From assembly GCA_910577065.1 (NCBI GenBank), contig CAJTLD010000084.1, positions 759 to 11,582 on the forward strand: 10,824 nt of DNA, read 5' to 3'. The notes below the pieces were generated by a model that was not told where the DNA came from, did not search any database, and was given only the letters and a program-made list of their open reading frames with translations. Source of the DNA: an uncultured Lachnospiraceae bacterium (GTDB lineage: Bacteria; Bacillota; Clostridia; Lachnospirales; Lachnospiraceae). The position numbers and the translations under genes were made by a program. Positions 1 through 4,788 of this stretch are shown piece by piece (position 1 is the stretch's first letter; every line of letters starts with the position of its first letter).

Positions 1-172
1 CCGCCGTAATACATAAAATCCCCGCCTTCTTAAGCCGCCGTTTTTGCTTCAGCCTTTTTTTCCTTCTGGCCGGCGCGCTCATACGCCGCCTGTCTTGTCC
101 CACGCCCCTTTGCGGCAAAACTTCTGTCCGTTCAAAAGAAATAATCTGTAAATCCCTGTCGCATTGTCCCAT
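1..172 (-). CDS. Partial gene, unknown function, basic N-terminus followed by a hydrophobic stretch
   Basis: An open frame starts at an ATG at 172 and runs off the left edge after 57 codons. The ATG is preceded by AGGAAAGGCGG at a good distance. Residues 1-27 are unremarkable. Residues 28-48 are very rich in Arg and Lys (RRKKRLKQKRRLKK), and the frame then turns hydrophobic (AGILCITA) just as the window ends. That pattern fits the cytoplasmic head of a single-pass membrane or exported protein, but too little is visible to name a family. A second in-frame ATG at 82 would give a shorter head (MSAPARRKK...) and has only a poorly spaced AGGCGG before it. The gene lies downstream of tadA on the same strand and could be cotranscribed with it. 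Confidence 0.55.
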   Translation of the reverse strand, partial: MGQCDRDLQIISFERTEVLPQRGVGQDRRRMSAPARRKKRLKQKRRLKKAGILCITA

Positions 173-175
173 TTT

Positions 176-224
176 AAAAACCGCCTTTCCTGTTTTTTAT
201 ATTATACAGGCAAACCGGCTTTTT
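176..224 (-). promoter_or_regulatory. Interrupted hairpin covering the ribosome binding site of the partial gene
   Basis: Read on the minus strand between tadA and the partial gene, the arms AAAAA-GCC-gg-TTT-g-CCTG and CAGG-AAA-GGC-gg-TTTTT can pair with small bulges around a 14-base AT-rich loop. The 3' arm contains the ribosome binding site of the downstream gene and ends in a T run. It could be a weak terminator for tadA, an RBS-masking hairpin, or chance. The loop also contains TATAAT on the minus strand but with no convincing -35. Confidence 0.25.
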
Positions 225-258
225 TGTTTTTATATTTGCTGTCAGTTTATTTAAGACT

Positions 259-732
259 TTATGAATTTTTGCGTTTATTCTCCCGAAGTTCCTTGAAAAA
301 GCTGCTCAGCAGGGCGGCGCATTCCTCTTCCATAAGTCCCTGCTCAATTTCCACCTGGTGGTTAAACTGCGCCATCTGCAGCAAATTCAGCACGGAACCT
401 GCGCATCCCGCCTTCGGGTTTTTTGCCGCAATCACAACTTTTTTCATACGGGACTGCACAATTGCTCCCGCGCACATCTGGCAAGGCTCTAACGTAACGT
501 ACATCGTACAGTCTTCCAGTCTCCAGTCCCCGCACTTTTTACTGGCTTTTTTAATGGCGGAAAGTTCCGCATGCGCAAGCGCGTTGCCGTCTGTATTCCT
601 CCGGTTATATCCGCGTGCAATAATCTTTCCTTCTCTGACAATTACGCAGCCAATCGGCGCTTCCTTTAGCGCATACGCCTTTTTTGCCTGCCGGATTGCT
701 TCTTTCATATATTTTTCTTCCGAATCAGCCAT
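259..732 (-). CDS. tadA: tRNA-specific adenosine deaminase (A34 to I34)
   Basis: The 157-residue product is a zinc-dependent cytidine/deoxycytidylate deaminase-fold enzyme. TadA converts adenosine 34 to inosine in the anticodon of tRNA-Arg(ACG), which lets it read CGU, CGC and CGA codons; it acts in the cytoplasm as a homodimer and is usually essential. Visible motifs are the catalytic HAE at residues 54-56 (H54 zinc ligand, E56 proton shuttle) and PCQMC at 83-87 (C84 and C87 zinc ligands), with the family NxxN-type loop (GYNRRNTDGNALAHAE) before it. Length matches the usual 150-170. The ATG at 732 follows AAAGGA at about 6 bases. The C-terminus is Lys/Arg rich, as is common in this family. 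A related guanine deaminase is the main alternative, but the surrounding signature fits TadA much better. Confidence 0.95.
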   Translation of the reverse strand: MADSEEKYMKEAIRQAKKAYALKEAPIGCVIVREGKIIARGYNRRNTDGNALAHAELSAIKKASKKCGDWRLEDCTMYVTLEPCQMCAGAIVQSRMKKVVIAAKNPKAGCAGSVLNLLQMAQFNHQVEIEQGLMEEECAALLSSFFKELRENKRKNS

Positions 733-779
733 ATCTTTTCCTTTCCAATCTTTTCTCCCTGTAGTATACTGTGTTTTAG

Positions 780-801
780 ACTCTGTTTTGGAGAACAGAG
801 T
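780..801. promoter_or_regulatory. Perfect 8-bp inverted repeat in the tadA/GNAT divergent intergenic region
   Basis: ACTCTGTT (780-787) and AACAGAGT (794-801) are exact reverse complements around a 6-base centre, TTGGAG. It sits between the two divergent genes, directly downstream of a possible tadA -10 (804-812), so it could be an operator or a 5' stem-loop in the tadA leader. No regulator gene lies next to it. I do not recognise the site as that of a known regulator. Confidence 0.4.
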
Positions 802-803
802 TT

Positions 804-812
804 ATTATAACA
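804..812 (-). promoter_or_regulatory. Possible extended -10 promoter for tadA
   Basis: On the minus strand the sequence reads TGTTATAAT, a perfect TATAAT with the TGn extension. No good -35 lies 17 bases upstream (TTCCAG only). This would give a leader of about 65 bases before the tadA ATG. A second weaker -10 (TATACT) lies at 763-768. Confidence 0.35.
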
Positions 813-842
813 TACGGTTTTACTGCCTGGAAAGGACATTAC

Positions 843-1391
843 ATGAATTTTGCATTTGAAACGGACCGGCTTGTGCTTAGAATATTATCCCCCACTCCCG
901 AGTCGGCCGAAACAGCCCTTGATTTCTACCGCAGAAACCGCTTTGTTTTTGAACGGTACGAACCCGAACGTCCTTGCGGCTTCTATACGACAGAATACCA
1001 AAAATCCCTGCTGGCATACGAATTGAACCTAGCCGTACAAAACAAAAGCTTCCGTTTCTGGGTTTTTGCCAAAAACAACACTTCCTATGCTATAGGAAAC
1101 ATCTGTTTTTACAATATTATACCGCAGATTTACAACCGCTGTGAAACCGGATACAAATTCGATCCCCATTACTGGCACAGAGGGTATGCAAAGGAAGCAA
1201 TGGAACTCGGCATTTTCATGATGTTCCACGAACTAAATCTGCGCCGCATGGAAGCCTATGTTATGCCGGAAAACACGGCTTCCATCCGGCTGCTTCAAAA
1301 TCTGGGCTTTGAGTACGAAGGCACCTGCCGCCAATATATCTGCATCCACGGACGGCCGGAAGACCTGCTTTTATTCTCGTACATCAGATAA
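843..1391 (+). CDS. GNAT family N-acetyltransferase, RimJ/RimL-like
   Basis: The 182-residue protein has the layout of the RimJ/RimL branch of GNAT acetyltransferases, which move an acetyl group from acetyl-CoA to a protein N-terminus or a small-molecule amine. The N-terminal strand TDRLVLRIL (7-15) is the usual start of this branch. The acetyl-CoA pyrophosphate-binding motif A appears as WHRGYAKEA (111-119, core R113-G114-Y115-A116). Motif B follows as PENTASIRLLQNLGF (142-156), typical of CoA-binding members. Substrate cannot be read from sequence; ribosomal proteins, antibiotics and other amines are all possible. The start is fixed by GGAAAGGA about 6 bases before the ATG. The last 8 bases overlap the end of the convergent gene on the minus strand. 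Confidence 0.88.
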   Translation: MNFAFETDRLVLRILSPTPESAETALDFYRRNRFVFERYEPERPCGFYTTEYQKSLLAYELNLAVQNKSFRFWVFAKNNTSYAIGNICFYNIIPQIYNRCETGYKFDPHYWHRGYAKEAMELGIFMMFHELNLRRMEAYVMPENTASIRLLQNLGFEYEGTCRQYICIHGRPEDLLLFSYIR

Positions 1392-2478
1392 TACGGTACC
1401 AATAGCCAAAATTGCCCGTTTTATATTCGGAATTTCGGGCCGTACAAAACTCCGGAAACCCGAACATGGAAGCCATAATCCGCTCCTGGTTCTGGTATAC
1501 GCCGGGAACGCCGATAAAATATTCGTTTTTTCCGCCGCGCTCCATCTCGCCAAACAGGATATGCCTGTAATTAAAAAAACCATGCAGCAAAAAACTGTTT
1601 TTTCCAAGATACCAATACTTCTGCGGAAACTCCCGCAAATCATTTAAACTCATACGGATACATTCTATTTCCCGCCCTTCAAACGGAAAATACACGCCGC
1701 ATTTCAAACGCAGCTTCCGGTAAACCGCTCCCCATCCTCTTCCCTCAAAAAATTCTTCTAACGGCAGTTCCGTTGCCCGCAGATTTCTGTCTTCTCCCCG
1801 TTCCTCTTTTAGTATTTTTTGTTCCGTCGCATCGTCTTCCTTTCTCCCGACTTCCTCTGGGTTATCCGCTGTTTTTACCGGATTGGAAACCGCGTCTTCC
1901 ATACCGCGGGTATCGCGTTCATTCGGGCTTTTATTCTCCTGATTTAAAGCTTCCTCCGTTTCAGCGGCTCCTTTCCCGGCCGGGCCGCCGGAAGGAACCG
2001 TTTTAGGTTCCGCTGTCTTTTGGGGATGGGATTCTTTTTGCGGCTGCATTTTAGGAGCCTGTTCTTTGGGAGCGGGAGGTTCTTCTTTTTCCATAATGTG
2101 AAACTGCTCTTTGCTTATCTTCCCTTCTTTCCATTGGCTTGCCAGAAACGAATTTTCATCCAGAGGAATCCATATTCCCTGCATATCCTCCATTGTCAAA
2201 CCATAGCTTTGAATTTCTTTTGTATCAAACGCATAGCGAACATCGCTGCTTCCCCTTGCAATTTCCATGCTCCCAACCGGGATCCCATGTATAATTGCTT
2301 CTTTTTTGGCAAATATATAAACCGTAGCCTGCATATTTTCTATATTTCCATTGCGGATATGCACTTCCATCCGGCATATGCCGCTCCGGATTTCAATCTT
2401 TGCAAATCCGGCGCTATCCGTTTTTTCATCATTTTCATATTTATTAATATAGGTAATAAAACGCTGCAATCCTGCCAT
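1384..2478 (-). CDS. Conserved hypothetical protein, two conserved ends joined by a Pro/Glu/Lys-rich linker
   Basis: The 364-residue product has no signal peptide or membrane segment. Residues 1-128 form a compact N-terminal region (MAGLQRFITYINKYE..., with GFAKIEIRSGICRMEVHIR near 24-42). Residues about 130-235 are a low-complexity charged and Pro-rich linker (EKEEPPAPKEQAPK and similar), probably disordered. Residues about 237-364 form a second conserved-looking region rich in aromatic residues, ending FGFPEF...GNFGYWYRII. From memory this resembles proteins annotated with DUF6128 in Lachnospiraceae; I cannot confirm that here. The function is unknown. The ATG at 2478 follows AGGGGA at 4 bases. 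The gene is convergent with and overlaps the GNAT gene by 8 bases, and it is divergent from perR, so it shares the 2479-2652 intergenic region. Confidence 0.8.
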   Translation of the reverse strand: MAGLQRFITYINKYENDEKTDSAGFAKIEIRSGICRMEVHIRNGNIENMQATVYIFAKKEAIIHGIPVGSMEIARGSSDVRYAFDTKEIQSYGLTMEDMQGIWIPLDENSFLASQWKEGKISKEQFHIMEKEEPPAPKEQAPKMQPQKESHPQKTAEPKTVPSGGPAGKGAAETEEALNQENKSPNERDTRGMEDAVSNPVKTADNPEEVGRKEDDATEQKILKEERGEDRNLRATELPLEEFFEGRGWGAVYRKLRLKCGVYFPFEGREIECIRMSLNDLREFPQKYWYLGKNSFLLHGFFNYRHILFGEMERGGKNEYFIGVPGVYQNQERIMASMFGFPEFCTARNSEYKTGNFGYWYRII

Positions 2479-2549
2479 ATGTCCCCTGATTTTTGTTTTT
2501 ATTACAGGTTATGCATGCAAGTGCAAAGGTATGACAGAAAGACGCGTTT

Positions 2550-2601
2550 AAAAAATTTTTTTCAAATAGTACTTGACAACCTCTCCATTTTGGTTTATAT
2601 T
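2550..2601 (+). promoter_or_regulatory. Strong sigma-A promoter with an upstream A/T tract, driving perR and rubrerythrin
   Basis: A perfect -35 TTGACA (2573-2578) and a -10 TATATT (2596-2601) are 17 bases apart. A run of six A and then seven T (2550-2562) lies at about -58 to -46 relative to the predicted start near 2608, where an UP element would sit. This is the best promoter in the window and predicts high expression of the oxidative stress unit. Confidence 0.85.
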
Positions 2602-2608
2602 AAATTCG

Positions 2609-2631
2609 AAAACAGTAATCGTTACTATTTT
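2609..2631 (+). promoter_or_regulatory. PerR/Fur-type operator candidate at the transcription start
   Basis: AAAACAGTAA (2609-2618) and TTACTATTTT (2622-2631) form an imperfect dyad around TCG with 9 of 10 pairs matching. The core CAGTAAT-C-GTTACTA has the 7-1-7 shape of PerR and Fur boxes (TTATAATnATTATAA and TGATAATnATTATCA) with several mismatches. It covers the predicted +1, so binding would block transcription of the regulator's own operon. Confidence 0.6.
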
Positions 2632-2652
2632 TGAGAAGGTGTGACTGTAGCA

Positions 2653-3042
2653 ATGATAAAATACAGCCGACAGCGCGAGTCCATAAAAAATTATCTGGAC
2701 ACCCACCGCACACATCCGACGGCAGAAACGGTTTATCAGAATGTGAAGCAGGAATTTCCAAATATCAGCTTGGGTACGGTTTACCGAAACTTAAACCTTT
2801 TAGCGGACAGAGGCGAAATTCTCCGGATATCTCCCGGAAGCGGGCCGGATCACTATGATGCAGACTGTAAGCCGCACTATCATTTTATATGTACAAAATG
2901 CGGGAAGGTTTTGGATATGGATATGGAGCATCAGGCACAGCTTGATGAAGCCGCGACAAAACAATTTGATGGTACAATTACAAACCATGTGACACATTTT
3001 TTCGGGCTGTGCCCGGAGTGTAACAATACTAAAATTTTTTAA
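2653..3042 (+). CDS. perR: Fur family peroxide-responsive repressor, PerR-like
   Basis: A 129-residue Fur family regulator. The N-terminal winged helix contains the family helix SLGTVYRNLNLLADRGEI (39-56). Two CxxC pairs, C80/C83 (CTKC) and C120/C123 (CPEC), form the structural zinc site. Candidate regulatory metal ligands match Bacillus PerR in order: H21, D69, H75, H77 and D88. An Asp at the last position is typical of PerR, where Fe-catalysed His oxidation by peroxide releases DNA. The next gene is a peroxide-scavenging rubrerythrin, 18 bases downstream, which supports the PerR call over Fur or Zur. An alternative GTG start at 2641 adds four residues but lies only 1 base after the AGAAGG ribosome site, so the ATG at 2653 is preferred. 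Specificity is inferred from residues and context, not proven. Confidence 0.87.
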   Translation: MIKYSRQRESIKNYLDTHRTHPTAETVYQNVKQEFPNISLGTVYRNLNLLADRGEILRISPGSGPDHYDADCKPHYHFICTKCGKVLDMDMEHQAQLDEAATKQFDGTITNHVTHFFGLCPECNNTKIF

Positions 3043-3060
3043 AAAAAGGAGATTATTATT

Positions 3061-3603
3061 ATGGCAAAATTTGTTTGTTCCGTATGTGGTTATGTTCATG
3101 AAGGAGATCAGGCTCCGGAATCCTGCCCAATCTGCAAAGCCCCGGCTGAGAAATTCACAAAGCAGGAAGGCGAAAAGACCTGGGCTGCCGAGCACGTAGT
3201 AGGCGTTGCAAAAGGCGTTAGTGAAGATATCGTTTCAGACTTAAGGGCGAACTTCGAGGGCGAATGCTCGGAAGTTGGTATGTACCTGGCTATGGCAAGG
3301 GTCGCTCACAGGGAAGGCTATCCGGAAATCGGCTTATACTGGGAAAAAGCTGCCTGGGAAGAGGCAGAGCATGCCGCTAAATTTGCTGAACTGTTAGGCG
3401 AAGTCGTTACAGACAGCACCAAGAAGAATCTTGAGATGCGTGTGGACGCCGAGAACGGCGCTACGGCTGGAAAATTTGATTTGGCAAAAAGGGCGAAGGC
3501 TCAGAACCTGGATGCTATCCATGATACGGTTCATGAAATGGCAAGGGATGAGGCCAGACACGGCAAGGCGTTTGAAGGACTTCTTAAGAGGTATTTCGGC
3601 TAA
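3061..3603 (+). CDS. Reverse rubrerythrin (rubredoxin domain first), peroxide reductase
   Basis: The 180-residue protein has a rubredoxin-like iron site at its N-terminus (C6, C9, C22, C25 in CSVCGY and CPICKAP) followed by a four-helix ferritin-like diiron domain, the reverse of the classical rubrerythrin order. Diiron ligands can be seen: E69 and E72 region (NFEGECSEVGMY), ExxH at E101-H104 (EEAEHA), E131 or near, and a second ExxH at E164-H167 (DEARHG). In clostridia this form reduces hydrogen peroxide (and oxygen) with electrons from NADH through rubredoxin-type carriers and is part of the PerR regulon. It follows perR by 18 bases with AAAGGAG as its ribosome site, so the two genes form one operon. 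Strong codon bias and a strong promoter and terminator suggest high expression. Confidence 0.93.
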   Translation: MAKFVCSVCGYVHEGDQAPESCPICKAPAEKFTKQEGEKTWAAEHVVGVAKGVSEDIVSDLRANFEGECSEVGMYLAMARVAHREGYPEIGLYWEKAAWEEAEHAAKFAELLGEVVTDSTKKNLEMRVDAENGATAGKFDLAKRAKAQNLDAIHDTVHEMARDEARHGKAFEGLLKRYFG

Positions 3604-3640
3604 TCAAAAAGCCTGTAAAATCAAAGAAAGACGACATTTT

Positions 3641-3676
3641 AAGGGGATTGGCTCTTTTGGGCCGATCCCCTTTTTT
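3641..3676 (+). terminator. Rho-independent terminator of the perR-rubrerythrin operon
   Basis: GGGGATTGGCTC (3643-3654) pairs with GGGCCGATCCCC (3659-3670) through 12 positions, two of them G-U, around a TTTT loop. Two further A-T pairs extend it and six T follow. It lies 37 bases after the rubrerythrin stop. Confidence 0.95.
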
Positions 3677-3685
3677 GCTTTAACG

Positions 3686-3751
3686 GCTGTGCAAATAGCT
3701 GTGTAAAATTCCGGGCGAATTGGATAAGCTGTGTATTAAAAAACTGTGTAA
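3686..3751 (+). repeat. Four copies of a (G/A)CTGTGYA repeat
   Basis: GCTGTGCAA (3686-3694), GCTGTGTAA (3698-3706), GCTGTGTAT (3728-3736) and ACTGTGTAA (3743-3751) share an orientation with start-to-start spacings of 12, 30 and 15 bases. Read on the other strand they are TTACACAG-type boxes. Ends of IS256/Mutator-like elements often carry TGTGTAAA/TTTACACA motifs, so a decayed element end is one reading; clustered protein-binding sites are another. No transposase is seen next to it. Confidence 0.45.
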
Positions 3752-3894
3752 CCAAAAGGTAAGAAAAGAGCCCTCTTTCGAGAATACCTGCGCTTATAAT
3801 CCGTCCTCCTGGGAATTCGCAATACTATACTTACTATTAGTATTAGAAAAAACAGAAAAGAAATAATAACTGGTTTTATTATTAGAAAGTGCAT
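3736..3894 (-). CDS. Possible 52-residue small membrane protein (weak)
   Basis: An ATG at 3894 is preceded by AAGG at 4 bases and opens a frame of 52 codons ending in TAA. The product begins MHFLIIKP and has an uninterrupted hydrophobic run at about residues 9-25 (VIISFLFFLILIVSIVL), then a strongly basic segment (RIPRRTDYKRRYSRKR, 27-41) and a short aromatic end. The design, one membrane helix plus a positive tail, is like many bacterial small membrane proteins and some type I toxins. AT-rich DNA easily gives Ile/Leu/Phe runs by chance, no clear promoter is seen, and the reading overlaps the CTGTGTA repeats, so it may not be real. Confidence 0.18.
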   Translation of the reverse strand: MHFLIIKPVIISFLFFLILIVSIVLRIPRRTDYKRRYSRKRALFLPFGYTVF

Positions 3895-3900
3895 TTTACC

Positions 3901-3929
3901 TTGTTTTTTACTGTGAAGACCAATATAAT
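3901..3929 (+). promoter_or_regulatory. Promoter candidate for the toxin-antitoxin operon
   Basis: TTGTTT (3901-3906) and a perfect TATAAT (3924-3929) are separated by 17 bases. The predicted start near 3936 gives a leader of about 135 bases that contains a 7-bp stem-loop (3956-3977). Confidence 0.55.
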
Positions 3930-4071
3930 AAATATAAATAGAAACAATCGTTAAAAATATAGAACATTTCCTATATTGAGTATCTACCTGCCCATTTTAT
4001 AAGAATATTCAAAAAAGCGTAAGGCGCAAAAAGGAGTATCCCCTAATTCCTAATAAAAGAGGAGGAACAAC

Positions 4072-4383
4072 ATGAATATAGAAATTATCCAGAGCCTATA
4101 CCGTACTGCAAAAATAAAATGGTCCACACATTGCCTTGAACGTATGCAGGAAAGAGATATATGCATAGATGATATCGGTGACTGTATTATGTCTGGTGAA
4201 ATCATAGAAGATTATCCTGATGATTTTCCACATCCAAGTTGTTTAATATTTGGCTATACTATTCGTCATAAAGTATTGCACACTGTTGTTGGCTCTGATG
4301 GTGAAGTCCTTCATATTATAACAGCATATTATCCAAACACTATAAAGTTTATGGAAGATTTAAAAACAAGGAGGAATAAATAA
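4072..4383 (+). CDS. DUF4258 protein, predicted toxin of a type II toxin-antitoxin pair
   Basis: The 103-residue protein carries the DUF4258 pattern: an N-terminal IKWSTHCLERMQERDI (15-30, with H20, R24 and R28), the highly conserved GEIIEDYPDDFPHPSCLI (42-59), H70 in KVLHTVVG, and ITAYYP (83-88) followed by a basic tail. DUF4258 proteins are predicted to have a RelE/MqsR-like ribonuclease fold and are commonly found next to zinc-finger antitoxins; activity is inferred from family and neighbour, not shown. The ATG follows GAGGAGG at about 7 bases. The antitoxin gene begins one base after the stop, with its ribosome site inside this gene's end, so translation is coupled. Toxin-first order matches mqsRA. 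Codon use is AT-rich compared with flanking genes, which suggests transfer. Confidence 0.82.
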   Translation: MNIEIIQSLYRTAKIKWSTHCLERMQERDICIDDIGDCIMSGEIIEDYPDDFPHPSCLIFGYTIRHKVLHTVVGSDGEVLHIITAYYPNTIKFMEDLKTRRNK

Positions 4384-4384
4384 G

Positions 4385-4612
4385 ATGTGTATGTATTGTA
4401 AATGTAATGATTTAATCGAATCTACCACGACCCATGTAGTAAATTATAAGGGATGTGTGATTATTGTGAAAAATGTCCCCTGTGAAGAGTGTGAACAGTG
4501 CGGCGCAAAATATTATTCAGATGAAACAGCACGACAGTTAGAGAAGTTAGTGAACACAGCCAAACAGCTTATGCAGGAGATCTCAGTAATCAATTATACA
4601 AGGGTTGCATAG
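4385..4612 (+). CDS. YgiT/MqsA-type zinc-finger antitoxin
   Basis: A 75-residue protein with the N-terminal zinc finger of MqsA. The likely ligands are C2 and C5 (CMYC) and C36 and C39 (CEQC), matching the two CxxC pairs of MqsA, separated by a beta segment (VVNYKGCVIIVKNVPC). The signature NVPCEECEQCGAKYYSDETA is the classic YgiT-type motif. The rest is a helix and a short final strand (ISVINYTRVA). Full MqsA has about 131 residues with a C-terminal helix-turn-helix; that half is absent, so this antitoxin probably neutralises the toxin through the zinc domain and may not itself bind DNA well. The start at 4385 is favoured by AAGGAGG 10 bases upstream over a second ATG at 4391. Operon partner is the DUF4258 toxin. 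Confidence 0.87.
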   Translation: MCMYCKCNDLIESTTTHVVNYKGCVIIVKNVPCEECEQCGAKYYSDETARQLEKLVNTAKQLMQEISVINYTRVA

Positions 4613-4729
4613 CTTGATGGCTAACCTGATGTGGTATCATTTTAGTTGACGCCCCATACGCAAGGACAGCCGAAAAACAGCTTGAAGCCCTTGTAACTAT
4701 TTTGTCTATTTTATTTTATATTTTTTTAA
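4613..4729 (+). other. Short non-coding stretch with a possible gene remnant
   Basis: Between the antitoxin stop and the lipoprotein promoter there is no gene with a start and ribosome site. From 4630 a frame with no initiation codon reads GIILVDAPYARTAEKQLEAL, which looks protein-like, before dissolving into T-rich sequence. It may be the tail of a gene disrupted when the toxin-antitoxin pair arrived, or chance. No clear terminator for the pair was found. Confidence 0.2.
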
Positions 4730-4758
4730 TTGCATTTCGCATGCTCCGGCGTTATCAT
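4730..4758 (+). promoter_or_regulatory. Promoter candidate for the lipoprotein gene
   Basis: TTGCAT (4730-4735) and TATCAT (4753-4758) are 17 bases apart, with a T-rich block immediately upstream. The predicted start near 4765 is about 24 bases before the ATG, leaving just room for the ribosome site. Confidence 0.55.
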
Positions 4759-4788
4759 GCATATAACACTTCACGAAAGGAGAACTTT

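Larger units (their letters stand above)
3677..4071. other. AT-rich intergenic stretch with several short dyads
   Basis: No confident gene lies here. The stretch is much richer in A and T than the genes on either side. It holds the CTGTGTA repeats (3686-3751), an AAAGAG-CC-CTCTTT dyad (3765-3778), AATACTA/TAGTATT arms (3821-3827 and 3838-3844), exact 8-bp arms AATAATAA and TTATTATT (3862-3869 and 3876-3883), and 7-bp arms AATATAG and CTATATT (3956-3962 and 3971-3977) in what would be the leader of the toxin-antitoxin transcript. A weak small ORF on the minus strand overlaps the left half. Some dyads are expected by chance in sequence this AT rich. Confidence 0.6.

Noticed and set aside
2020..2634. 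A hydrophobic plus-strand ORF opposite the conserved hypothetical
   Set aside because: It is antisense to a gene with a good start and conserved-looking ends, has no ribosome site, and its composition is what the reverse reading of that gene would give.
2641..2652. GTG start for perR at 2641
   Set aside because: The ribosome site AGAAGG ends only 1 base before it; the ATG at 2653 has workable spacing and a family-typical N-terminus.
3696..3866. A plus-strand frame reading LCKIPGELDKLCIKKLCNQK and onward
   Set aside because: It has no convincing start codon or ribosome site and begins after an in-frame TAG; the repeats in it are better treated as DNA repeats.
3677..4071. CRISPR-like array
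   Set aside because: The repeats are 9 bases with uneven short spacing, far from CRISPR repeat and spacer sizes, and no cas gene is present.
4702..4788. A 29-residue upstream extension of the lipoprotein
   Set aside because: It has no ribosome site, would bury the signal peptide and overlaps the predicted promoter.
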